A DNA stretch of 54,967 nucleotides, from contig SLGA01000214.1 in assembly GCA_007123985.1 (NCBI GenBank), forward strand, positions 1-54,967, given 5' to 3'. The position numbers and the translations under genes are program-made. The stretch is from Balneolaceae bacterium (lineage in GTDB: Bacteria; Bacteroidota; Rhodothermia; Balneolales; Balneolaceae). Below, piece after piece: positions 45,642-54,045 of this stretch (positions are counted from its first letter, which is position 1; each line of letters starts with the position of its first letter). The notes under the pieces were generated by a model. The model was not told the origin of the DNA. It searched no databases and saw nothing but the letters and a program-made list of their open reading frames with translations.

Positions 45642-47147
45642 ATGCATCAGTCGAAAAAGCCTTTCTATAAACTTCTCAAACCGTTGAGAGAGAAATTTCC
45701 TGATCTAAATATTTTCGAGAATTCTGTGGTTTCTGATGATGGGAGGCATTTTTTTATGATTCGTGATGGACTTGAAACCTTTTTGATGGTTCACTCATCA
45801 GAACAGACCGAGTTTTCAGGTGAGAATATTTCCATCGGTAATTTGAAACTTCTGAAATGTCGGCTCATTCGCGAAAATGCAAACGTACTTCGAGAGCTTT
45901 TTCCATTTACTAAGCCGGTATTAGCCGGAAAACGAAACTCTTATGGGCTGGGAGACAGGCTTGGAAACGCTGGTGGCGCCCATCTGAAAGCAATCAGCGG
46001 AACAGGGTTTTTCCCGGTACTGGCACAGCAATCCATCCGAGAGCTGGAACGAACCGGCAGAACCGCTGAAGATGTACTTGATGCAGCAAGCTGGGCCGTT
46101 TTTCGGGAGGGATATCATGGGGGATTCGGTGCAGACGGGGATCATCTGAAAACAACCGCTGATATTGACCTGATTGTAAATGCCGGTTTTACCATGTTTA
46201 CGATAGATCCGAGTGATTATGTTGTGAATGAAGCGGCAGGTATGGAAGATGCAGAACTTCAGCATCATTTTAAAAATCTGCCCTGGGATCAGCTGCAAGA
46301 TCAACCGGAAGATTTTTTATATCGAACAGTTGGTGTAACCTTTTCATTAAATGCCGGTTTTTCAATTTCTCCATCAAGAAAAGAAATCTATACCGGAATG
46401 GTTAAATACGGGAGGGTTATTAGCCATACAAAAAAGATGGCTAACTATTTGAGAGATACATATCCAGGCCATCCTGCTGAACTGGAGCTCTCGGTGGATG
46501 AAACCGATCAGCCCACCACGCTTTTTGAGCATCTGTTGATTGTATCGGAGTTGAAACGCCTGGGAGTTGAGCTTGTTAGCCTTGCACCAAGATTTTGCGG
46601 TGACTTTGAAAAAGGCGTGGACTTTCGCGGAGATCTGTGTCAATTTCGCGAAGAGTACCGGCAGCATCTGGCCATTGCAAAAAAGTATGGTGGCTATAAA
46701 CTGAGTATCCATTCGGGTAGTGATAAGTTTTCGGTTTACGAGGTGATAGGTTCCATTAATGAAGGGACGGTTCACGTAAAAACAGCCGGAACAAGTTATC
46801 TTGAAGCTCTTCGAACAGTGGCAGAGGCAAACCCGACTCTTTTCAGGCAAATCCTTGTTTTTTCAAATAACAGGTTTGAAGAGGATAAAAAAAGCTACCA
46901 TATTTCCGCCCGCCCGGAAAACATTCCTGATCTCAAATCATTAAAAAACATGGAGCTTAAAAATCTGCTTGATCATGACGATACACGGCAGGTTTTGCAT
47001 GTGGCGTATGGTTCCGTGTTGCATGGGCAGGGAGAGGTGTCCGTTGCCTTTAAAAAACAATTGATGGAGACACTTACAGAGAATGAGGAGCTGTATGAAT
47101 CTAATTTGAAGCAACACTTTGAGAGGCATTTGATGCCTTTTGTATAG
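45642..47147 (+). CDS. uxaE: Tagaturonate epimerase
   Basis: A 501-residue protein (ATG at 45642; the frame opens with a TTG at 45627) of the UxaE family, first described in Thermotoga maritima as the enzyme that interconverts D-tagaturonate and D-fructuronate. Recognisable segments are NSYGLGDRLGNAGGAHLKAI, FREGYHGGFGADGDHLKT, VSLAPRFCGDFEKGVDFRG and KLSIHSGSDKFSVYEVIG, with His, Asp and Glu residues likely to bind the metal. This allows galacturonate to merge with the glucuronate branch, so altronate enzymes are not needed. Assignment is from memory of the family, supported by the uxaC-kdgK context. Confidence 0.82.
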   Translation: MHQSKKPFYKLLKPLREKFPDLNIFENSVVSDDGRHFFMIRDGLETFLMVHSSEQTEFSGENISIGNLKLLKCRLIRENANVLRELFPFTKPVLAGKRNSYGLGDRLGNAGGAHLKAISGTGFFPVLAQQSIRELERTGRTAEDVLDAASWAVFREGYHGGFGADGDHLKTTADIDLIVNAGFTMFTIDPSDYVVNEAAGMEDAELQHHFKNLPWDQLQDQPEDFLYRTVGVTFSLNAGFSISPSRKEIYTGMVKYGRVISHTKKMANYLRDTYPGHPAELELSVDETDQPTTLFEHLLIVSELKRLGVELVSLAPRFCGDFEKGVDFRGDLCQFREEYRQHLAIAKKYGGYKLSIHSGSDKFSVYEVIGSINEGTVHVKTAGTSYLEALRTVAEANPTLFRQILVFSNNRFEEDKKSYHISARPENIPDLKSLKNMELKNLLDHDDTRQVLHVAYGSVLHGQGEVSVAFKKQLMETLTENEELYESNLKQHFERHLMPFV

Positions 47148-47279
47148 TTTCAATCTTTCATTAGAACCGCTAAAAAGATATACTGTTTAGTAGATTGGGG
47201 TAAATTTTAAAAAGAGTTATCCTGGCGCCATGCAGGAAGTTGCAAAGTTATAGAATTATGATTCATAAAGGATTGAGTA

Positions 47280-48059
47280 ATGAAAAATAATGACATTTTT
47301 TCCCTTAAAGGAAAAACATCAGCTGTTATCGGATGGAGCGGAGTATTGGGCGGTGGCATGGTACAGGCGCTTGCCGAGGCAGGAGCTAAAACCGCCATTT
47401 TTTACAGTGGAAACCCCGATGGAGCTGAAAACCGGAAAGTCGAAGTTGAAAGGATTGGCGGAGAAGCGATCATCTGCAAAGCCGATGTAAGGAGTGAAGA
47501 GTCGCTCAAAAAAGCTTTTCAAAAAGTTGAAGAAACCTGGGGTCGGCTTGATATCCTGGTGAATGCACCCGGTGTTAACTCCATAACCCCGGTGATGGAA
47601 ATTACAGAAGAGGAGTGGGATCGAATCATGGAGATCAATCTGAAGGGTGTGTTTCTTGCAAGCCGGATTGCTGCCGATATCATGATGAGAAACAATATTC
47701 CCGGCAGCATCATCAATATTTCGTCGGCATCATCAGAAGTTCCCCTTTCAAAAGTATTTACATATAGCATTTCAAAAGCGGGCATGAATAATATGACAAA
47801 GTTTCTTGCACGCGAGTGGGCTGAAAAAAATATTCGTGTGAATGCAATTATGCCGGGTTTCTTTCCAGCTGAACAGAACAGAAAAATTCTTACAAAAGAG
47901 CGTACTGAAGCAATATTTAACCATACTCCAATGAACCGATTTGGTGAGCCTGCTGAACTGGCCGGTGCTTTAATCTGGCTGGCATCAGAAAAAGCCTCCT
48001 CATTTGTAACCGGTGCTATTATTCCGGTTGACGGTGGTTTTACTTCAATGACAATCTGA
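47280..48059 (+). CDS. SDR oxidoreductase, probable fructuronate reductase (D-mannonate oxidoreductase)
   Basis: A 259-residue short-chain dehydrogenase with Ser of INISSASSE and YSISKAG (Tyr-x-x-x-Lys) intact, ILVNAPGVNS in place of NNAG, and NAIMPGFFPAEQNRKIL, a segment I associate with the SDR-type mannonate oxidoreductases (B. subtilis YjmF/UxuB). In the pathway it would reduce fructuronate to mannonate. The nucleotide-binding loop is odd: residues 17-27 read IGWSGVLGGGM, with Trp19 where Gly is usual. The start has a good AAAGGA site, and 132 bases separate it from uxaE, so a second promoter is possible. Confidence 0.78.
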   Translation: MKNNDIFSLKGKTSAVIGWSGVLGGGMVQALAEAGAKTAIFYSGNPDGAENRKVEVERIGGEAIICKADVRSEESLKKAFQKVEETWGRLDILVNAPGVNSITPVMEITEEEWDRIMEINLKGVFLASRIAADIMMRNNIPGSIINISSASSEVPLSKVFTYSISKAGMNNMTKFLAREWAEKNIRVNAIMPGFFPAEQNRKILTKERTEAIFNHTPMNRFGEPAELAGALIWLASEKASSFVTGAIIPVDGGFTSMTI

Positions 48060-48063
48060 AAGA

Positions 48064-48696
48064 ATGAACAGAACTGAATCCCTCCATTTTATTCAAGATC
48101 ACAAAGCCATCGCAGTATTGCGATTTGATGATCCAGACTCTTTTAAACAGCTGATTGAAGCACTCTATAAGGGTGGAATCAGAATCGCAGAGATCACAAT
48201 GACGGTACCCGGAGCCATCGGATTGCTTGAGAAGAGTCATTCATATCTGCCGGAAGACATGTTGCTTGGAGTAGGTTCCGTGATTGATAAAAAAACTGCT
48301 GAAGAAGCAATCAAGGCAGGTGCGGATTTTGTTGTAAGTCCGATTGTTAAAAATGAAGTGATAGAAACTTCACGAAACTTAGATAAAGTTGTGATAGCCG
48401 GTGCATTTACTCCTACCGAAATTCAACATGCATGGGAATCCGGTTCAGATATTGTTAAAGTATTTCCCGCAAATATTCTTGGGATGGATTTTTTCCGGGC
48501 GGTAAAAGCTCCACTGCCACATTTACAGCTGATGCCTACCGGCGGAGTTTCACTAACCAACGGTAAAGAGTGGCTCGACGCCGGTGCCTGTGCAATTGGT
48601 ATAGGGAGTGCACTGGTATCTAAAAAAGATTTACACAATAAAGATTTTGAATCAGTTTCAGAAAAAGCAGCGATTTTGGTAAAAAACCTTCAATAA
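48064..48696 (+). CDS. kdgA: 2-keto-3-deoxy-6-phosphogluconate aldolase
   Basis: Splits KDPG into pyruvate and glyceraldehyde 3-phosphate. The 210 residues contain IRIAEITMTVPGAI (catalytic Glu), LGVGSVIDKKTAEEAIKAGA, AGAFTPTEIQHAWESG, DIVKVFPANILG with the Schiff-base Lys, LMPTGGVSL and AIGIGSALV. It begins four bases after the SDR gene and is the class I, trimeric type. Confidence 0.95.
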   Translation: MNRTESLHFIQDHKAIAVLRFDDPDSFKQLIEALYKGGIRIAEITMTVPGAIGLLEKSHSYLPEDMLLGVGSVIDKKTAEEAIKAGADFVVSPIVKNEVIETSRNLDKVVIAGAFTPTEIQHAWESGSDIVKVFPANILGMDFFRAVKAPLPHLQLMPTGGVSLTNGKEWLDAGACAIGIGSALVSKKDLHNKDFESVSEKAAILVKNLQ

Positions 48697-48709
48697 TGGA
48701 TGAACCTGC

Positions 48710-49744
48710 ATGAGTAAAAAAATTGTAACGTTTGGTGAAATTATGCTGCGGCTGTCAACACCCGGATATAAACGGTTTGTCCAGGCGGAGGCATACGATG
48801 CTACATTTGGAGGCGGTGAGGCCAATGTTGCAGTCTCACTATCACAGTTTGGTCTGGAATGTACCTTTGTAAGTCGAATTCCTTCTCATGAAATTGGGGA
48901 AGCAGCTGTTCAGTCGTTGCAAAAATTCGGAGTAAAGACGGGGCACATACAGCGTGGAGATGAGAGATTGGGTATCTATTTTCTTGAAACAGGTGCAAGT
49001 CAGCGCCCGTCAAAGGTGATTTACGATCGCTCAAACTCAGCAATTAGTCAGCTGGATCCAGCTTCAATCGACTGGGATGAGATTTTTGTTGGAAAAAAGT
49101 GGTTTCACTGGACGGGTATAACGCCTGCACTGGGCAGCAATTTGGTTACGGCTTTAAACGATGCTTGTACATCTGCAAAAAAAGCCGGAGTTCGTATCAG
49201 TTGCGATCTCAATTTCAGGGCGAAACTTTGGACAGAAAAGGAGGCACAAACCGTTATGATTCCGCTTATGGAATATGTGGATGTGTGTATTGCCAATGAA
49301 GAAGATGCACAGCGAAGCCTCGGGTTTAGTGCCGGTTCAACAGTTGTAGATGCTGCCCGCCTTGATGAGGATGCATATATCACCCTGGCAAAATCTCTCA
49401 AAAAAAAGTACGGTTTTGATACAGTTGCCATTACTCTTCGCGAAAGTTATTCAGCAAGTTTAAATGGCTGGAGTGCACTGCTGCATGATGATAAGGATTG
49501 CAAAACTCCCCATCGCTCCAATCGGTATGAAATTACCATAATAGATCGTGTTGGCGGGGGCGATTCCTTCTCCGCGGGACTGATTTTTGGGCTGCTTACA
49601 ACAGAGAGTACAAGAGATGCTCTTGAGTTTGCCGTTGCCGCTTCGTGCCTGAAGCAGACAATTCCGGGTGATTTTAATCTTATACGTGTTAGCGAAGTGG
49701 AAAAATTACTAAATAGTGGCGGCTCCGGCCGTGTTGAACGGTGA
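48710..49744 (+). CDS. kdgK: 2-keto-3-deoxygluconate kinase
   Basis: A PfkB-family sugar kinase that phosphorylates KDG to KDPG. The 344 residues include FGEIMLRLSTPGYKRFVQAE, the substrate lid FGGGEANVAVSLSQFG, LGIYFLETGASQRPSKVIYD and the ATP-binding catalytic motif IDRVGGGDSFSAGLIFGLL with the base Asp. Motif choice (GIYFLE, RPSKVIYDR) favours KDG over fructose or ribose. It follows kdgA by 13 bases, consistent with consecutive steps. Confidence 0.94.
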   Translation: MSKKIVTFGEIMLRLSTPGYKRFVQAEAYDATFGGGEANVAVSLSQFGLECTFVSRIPSHEIGEAAVQSLQKFGVKTGHIQRGDERLGIYFLETGASQRPSKVIYDRSNSAISQLDPASIDWDEIFVGKKWFHWTGITPALGSNLVTALNDACTSAKKAGVRISCDLNFRAKLWTEKEAQTVMIPLMEYVDVCIANEEDAQRSLGFSAGSTVVDAARLDEDAYITLAKSLKKKYGFDTVAITLRESYSASLNGWSALLHDDKDCKTPHRSNRYEITIIDRVGGGDSFSAGLIFGLLTTESTRDALEFAVAASCLKQTIPGDFNLIRVSEVEKLLNSGGSGRVER

Positions 49745-49772
49745 GGATTTAGAACAAATACCAGATCTTGCC

Positions 49773-51188
49773 ATGAAAAAACAATTCATACACAAAGATT
49801 TTTTACTGCAGAATGAAACAGCTGAAAAACTGTATCATGAAGTTGCCGCCGGCCTCCCCATCATCGACTATCATAATCATCTCCCACCGGATCAAATCTA
49901 TGAAGATCTGAATTTCCGTAATCTTACGCAGATATGGTTGTCTGGTGATCATTATAAATGGCGCGCCATGCGAACCTGTGGGGTGGATGAAAGATATATT
50001 ACGGGGGATGCTACAGATAAAGAGAAATTTCTTGCATGGGCTGCTGTTGTACCCAAAACAATAAAAAATCCACTGTATCACTGGACACACTTGGAGCTCA
50101 GTAACCTATTTAAGATTTCTGATCGGCTGTTGAATGGCGAATCGGCAGATAAAATCTGGGATGAGTGCAATGAAATGCTTCAAAGCCCGGAGTTTTCAGT
50201 CAGAAGCCTGCTGAAACGTTACAATGTGAAGGTTGTGGCAACAACTGATAATCCCGTAGACTCGCTGGCTGCGCATGAGAGTTTTCAGAAAGAGAGGCAG
50301 ACAGACTTTTTAATGGTGCCAACATTCAGGCCGGATGTGGGTATGCATATTGAAAACAGAGAGTCATTTATTAAATGGGTAAAAGCTCTCGAAATAGTGT
50401 CTGGAATTTCGATATCGGGCTACAGCGATTTTCTGGATGCCATAAAAGCCCGCCATGATTTCTTCCATAAGCTGGGATGCCGCGCATCCGATCATGGAAT
50501 AGCAGAGCCATTTTCTGATCCCTTCACCGATCTGCAGTTGAAGAACACTTTTCAGGATGCAATGAGTGGCCGGTCTGTATCCCGCGCTGATGCTCGTAGT
50601 TTTAAATCAGCATTTCTCTATAATTGCGGTTTGATGAATCACGAAAAAGGGTGGGTTTTTCAACTTCATATCGGGGCTTTACGTAATAACAGTTCCAGAA
50701 TGATGGATAAACTTGGGTCTGACTCCGGCTTCGATTCCATGGGGGATGTGGAGATGGCCCGGCCATTAGCAAGGTTACTTGATCGCCTCGATTCGGTAAA
50801 TAAACTGCCAAAGACTATTCTTTATAATATCAATCCTCGGGATAATGAGTTGATGGTTACAATGGCCGGAAACTTTCAGGATGGATCTCTACCCGGTAAG
50901 ATTCAGCACGGGCCACCATGGTGGTTTCTGGATCAGAAAGATGGTATTGAAAAACAGATCGATTCGCTCTCGAATATGGGGATTTTGAGTGAATTTATTG
51001 GTATGACAACAGATTCCAGAAGCTTTCTCTCGTTTTCACGCCACGATTATTTTCGGAGAGTTCTGTGCAACATTATTGGTAAGGATGTTGAAAACGGGCT
51101 TATTCCGGATGAAGAAGATCTGCTGATATCGCTTGTTGAGAGAATCTGCCATAAAAATGTTCGTAACTATTTCAAATACGAAAACTGA
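49773..51188 (+). CDS. uxaC: Glucuronate/galacturonate isomerase
   Basis: Converts D-glucuronate to D-fructuronate and D-galacturonate to D-tagaturonate, the entry step of the pathway. From the ATG at 49773 it has 471 residues, close to E. coli UxaC (470); the frame opens with a GTG at 49716, inside kdgK. Motifs: IIDYHNHLPPDQIYED (metal His pair), HWTHLELSNLF, VATTDNPVDSL, VPTFRPDVGMHI and LIGMTTDSRSF-like EFIGMTTDSRSFLSF. It overlaps the next gene by one base (TGATG). Confidence 0.96.
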   Translation: MKKQFIHKDFLLQNETAEKLYHEVAAGLPIIDYHNHLPPDQIYEDLNFRNLTQIWLSGDHYKWRAMRTCGVDERYITGDATDKEKFLAWAAVVPKTIKNPLYHWTHLELSNLFKISDRLLNGESADKIWDECNEMLQSPEFSVRSLLKRYNVKVVATTDNPVDSLAAHESFQKERQTDFLMVPTFRPDVGMHIENRESFIKWVKALEIVSGISISGYSDFLDAIKARHDFFHKLGCRASDHGIAEPFSDPFTDLQLKNTFQDAMSGRSVSRADARSFKSAFLYNCGLMNHEKGWVFQLHIGALRNNSSRMMDKLGSDSGFDSMGDVEMARPLARLLDRLDSVNKLPKTILYNINPRDNELMVTMAGNFQDGSLPGKIQHGPPWWFLDQKDGIEKQIDSLSNMGILSEFIGMTTDSRSFLSFSRHDYFRRVLCNIIGKDVENGLIPDEEDLLISLVERICHKNVRNYFKYEN

Positions 51189-52417
51189 TGAATACAAAAC
51201 TTCTTAAATCAATAAAGATTGCGGTTATTATCTGCTTATTTCCGGTAGTTTCACAAGCTCAGATTTACTCTGTTGAAGTGACGGCCGGGGCTTTTGACCG
51301 GTTGCATTCAATAGTCTCATTTTATCTGCCTGCAGACTTTGAACCAGGTGAGTATCACCTGCAGTCTGAAAATGATGAGAATACAATACTCCAGGTTGAT
51401 GAAAAGAACAGGGCATGGTTCATCCTCGATGAACTTGCTTCCGGTGGGTCGAAGAGATATATCCTGAATTCAGATCAAAAAATTGAAGACCTATCAGTTT
51501 ACTCCTTGAATTACGAGCTGGATGAGAATACCATCACACTAAAAACAGGCAGCAGTCGGGTACTGAGCTATTATCATGGTGAAAATAATCCTCCGGATGT
51601 ACTGGATGAGCGTTATAGACGAGGTGGTTACATCCACCCTGTTTACTCACCGGCAGGCATAATTCTTACAAATCATCTTAATGTTGACCAGCATCCGCAT
51701 CATTCCGGAATTTGGTCGGCATGGACAAACACGGTTTTTGAAGGGCGCACACCTGATTTTTGGAATGTTCATCTGAACAGCGGCCGGGTTGATGTGGATA
51801 ATGGTGCGATAGTGCCGATTCGTGGAAGTGTATTTACCGGATTTAAATCGAACCACAGATTTGCAGATCTTTCATCACCCGAAGAACCGGAAATTGCACT
51901 AAATGAAGTGTGGAAAGTTCGAGTATTTCAGCCTGGCAACGGATATCATCTTTTTGATCTCGAAGCAACTCAAACTGTAAATACAGACAAACCGCTTCAC
52001 TTACCTGAATACAGATATGGCGGGATTGGTTTTCGAGGCCATGCAGACTGGGATGTTCCTGAAAATGTCACATTTTTAACTGCAGAAGGTATGAATCGAG
52101 ACGGCCATGGAACACGAACCCGATGGACACACATTGGTGGTCGAAGCGATGGTGTGCTCGCAGGAATAGCTATTCTAGGGCATCCCTCAAACTATCGTCA
52201 TCCCCAGCCGGTGCGAATTCATCCGGATGAACCTTTTTTTAACTTTGCTCCGCAGCAGATGGGGGATATGATTATTGAGCCTGGAACCCCGTACACAGCG
52301 CGCTACCGTTTCATTACGTATGATGGAGAACCTGTACCCAAACTGCTGAACCGGCTTTGGGATGATTATGCCTGGCCACCTGGTGTTAGCGTTGTTAAGC
52401 TGAACGAAGAGGACTGA
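51188..52417 (+). CDS. Secreted DUF6807 (PmoA-like) protein
   Basis: A 409-residue protein with a signal peptide ending SQA-QI (about residue 24). The mature part matches the DUF6807 family, also called PmoA-like: RRGGYIHPVYSPAG, LTNHLNVDQHPHHSGIWSAW, TPDFWNVHLNSGRV, YGGIGFRGHADWDV and VRIHPDEPFFNFAPQQMG. The name PmoA is a database label; it has no relation to methane oxygenase. The His-rich HPHHSGIW segment suggests a metal or sugar site. Coupled translation with uxaC puts it in the hexuronate operon; function is unknown. Confidence 0.82.
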   Translation: MNTKLLKSIKIAVIICLFPVVSQAQIYSVEVTAGAFDRLHSIVSFYLPADFEPGEYHLQSENDENTILQVDEKNRAWFILDELASGGSKRYILNSDQKIEDLSVYSLNYELDENTITLKTGSSRVLSYYHGENNPPDVLDERYRRGGYIHPVYSPAGIILTNHLNVDQHPHHSGIWSAWTNTVFEGRTPDFWNVHLNSGRVDVDNGAIVPIRGSVFTGFKSNHRFADLSSPEEPEIALNEVWKVRVFQPGNGYHLFDLEATQTVNTDKPLHLPEYRYGGIGFRGHADWDVPENVTFLTAEGMNRDGHGTRTRWTHIGGRSDGVLAGIAILGHPSNYRHPQPVRIHPDEPFFNFAPQQMGDMIIEPGTPYTARYRFITYDGEPVPKLLNRLWDDYAWPPGVSVVKLNEED

Positions 52418-52431
52418 GTTTTTATTAACGT

Positions 52432-52452
52432 AAAATCTCAGAAAGATTTTTT
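52432..52452 (+). terminator. Weak hairpin at the end of the hexuronate operon
   Basis: AAAATCT (52432-52438) pairs with AGATTTT (52444-52450) around CAGAA, ending in a T-run (52447-52452). AT-rich, so a weak terminator at best, but in the right place. Confidence 0.4.
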
Positions 52453-52496
52453 AAAAGAGCAGTCTTACGGAACTTCAAGCCACCACAGAGTCTGTC

Positions 52497-53387
52497 ATGC
52501 TTAATGAAATAAAAGATTTTCTCCTTCATCTTCGGTTGCACTACCAGTTTTTTATTCTTTCAGGCGGATATCTTCTTGGTGGTTTGATGGCGAATGAGAT
52601 GAACGAAATACAATTTTGGCTGCAATTCCTGAATGTACATGTACTTCTGTTTGGTGGTGCTACTGCATACAACTCATACTGGGATAAAGACGAAGGACCC
52701 ATTGGCGGATTGAAAAATCCCCCAAAAATGACAACCTGGATGCATAAAGTATCACTGATTTTTATGGTTGCAGGATGGTTCTGGGCCTTCAGTATAAACA
52801 TCGTTTATTTTTTAATTTTTGGGTTAAGCCTGCTTTTATTCTGGTTATACTCAACACCATATGCGCGATGGAAGGGCCGCCCGATAGCAAGTATGGTAGC
52901 AATTGCTTTAAGTACGGGTACAAATTCTGTGTTGCTTGGATTTCTGGCGGCAGGTGGAGATTTCTCGCCTGTATTGATCACTGTTTCAGCCGGAGCTGCA
53001 TTGATATTGTTAAGTTTGTACCCGATCTCTCAGGTTTACCAGCTGGAAGAAGACAGCAAGCGCGGAGACGTTACTTTCACCAAAAAATATGGACTCAGAG
53101 GAGTGAAGCTTTTTTTTCGGTATAGTTATCTCGCAGGATTGATTTTACTCACTTCAGGGTTTTATATAGTGTATCCAGTTCCCGCTATTGCGCTCTTCAT
53201 AACAGCTTTACTATCATTTCTTATTTTGAATGCTTTTGTGGTTCGTTTGGAGGGAACCGCAAATGAATACCCAACTGTTATGAAGATCAAATTTTTGGCT
53301 TCGCTTGCATTTGTGTTTTTTTTAATCACATCAAATGCTGTTCGGTATGAATGGATTGGAGACACATTTTTGAGAATTTATTTTTAA
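52497..53387 (+). CDS. UbiA-family prenyltransferase-like membrane protein
   Basis: A 296-residue membrane protein with eight or nine hydrophobic segments. The two Asp-rich motifs of UbiA enzymes are recognisable: NSYWDKDEG (59-67), matching the first N-D-D motif, and QLEEDSKRGD (about 182-191), the second, with Asp186 and Asp191. These bind Mg2+ and prenyl diphosphate. The acceptor is unknown; quinone, haem, chlorophyll-like or carotenoid-elongating members are all in the family. No quinone genes are nearby. Confidence 0.78.
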   Translation: MLNEIKDFLLHLRLHYQFFILSGGYLLGGLMANEMNEIQFWLQFLNVHVLLFGGATAYNSYWDKDEGPIGGLKNPPKMTTWMHKVSLIFMVAGWFWAFSINIVYFLIFGLSLLLFWLYSTPYARWKGRPIASMVAIALSTGTNSVLLGFLAAGGDFSPVLITVSAGAALILLSLYPISQVYQLEEDSKRGDVTFTKKYGLRGVKLFFRYSYLAGLILLTSGFYIVYPVPAIALFITALLSFLILNAFVVRLEGTANEYPTVMKIKFLASLAFVFFLITSNAVRYEWIGDTFLRIYF

Positions 53388-53404
53388 AGTTTTTTTTAGG
53401 AATT

Positions 53405-54031
53405 ATGACAGATGTAAAAACAACATGTATTACTCGCGATATTATTGAAAATGCGTACACATACAGCGAATACAGGGATTTGATTGATGAGCTTCTTTTG
53501 CAGGGAAAAACAACGGGAGAAAATCACTCCGAATCGATGCTGCACTATACAAAAATGAATGTACACAGGATGAACCGAATCGATAAACGAACGGGATTAA
53601 CTGATGAAATTATTCAAGCTCTCGAGAAACTTGACCGATCGATAATTTGGTTAATCATCACAGAGGCCTGGTGTGGAGATGCGGCTCAATCCATTCCCAT
53701 TATCCAAAAAATGGCGGATTCCACTAAAAAAATACAGGTCAGATACATTTTGCGGGATGAGAATCTTGAAATCATGGATCAGTTTTTAACAAACGGTAAA
53801 AGCCGGTCTATTCCCAAACTGATCGCACTCGACGCACGAACACTGGAAATTCTTGGAACGTGGGGACCACGCGCAGAAGAGGCTCAAAATCTGTATGATG
53901 AATTAAGGTTAAGAGACGATATGTCATTTCAAACAGTGGCGGAACGTCTGCATAAATGGTACGCTGATGATCGTGCAAAATCGTTGCAAAATGAGTTTGT
54001 ACCGTTGCTAAACCGATGGCAAAATAACTAA
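53405..54031 (+). CDS. Thioredoxin-fold protein with WCGDA motif
   Basis: From the ATG at 53405 (the frame opens at 53351 inside the preceding gene), 208 residues. A helical N-terminal part of about 85 residues precedes a thioredoxin fold: IIWLIITEAWCGDAAQSIPI holds the active-site stretch with a single Cys (C-G-D-A, not C-x-x-C), then VRYILRDENLEIMDQFL and SRSIPKLIALDA with the cis-Pro. With one Cys it cannot be an ordinary disulphide reductase. Seventeen bases separate it from the prenyltransferase gene. Confidence 0.85.
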   Translation: MTDVKTTCITRDIIENAYTYSEYRDLIDELLLQGKTTGENHSESMLHYTKMNVHRMNRIDKRTGLTDEIIQALEKLDRSIIWLIITEAWCGDAAQSIPIIQKMADSTKKIQVRYILRDENLEIMDQFLTNGKSRSIPKLIALDARTLEILGTWGPRAEEAQNLYDELRLRDDMSFQTVAERLHKWYADDRAKSLQNEFVPLLNRWQNN

Positions 54032-54045
54032 AGGCAAATATTACA

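Noticed and set aside
51188..52417. Methane monooxygenase subunit suggested by the label PmoA
   Set aside because: The protein is secreted and soluble with no membrane helices; the label belongs to an unrelated DUF6807 family.
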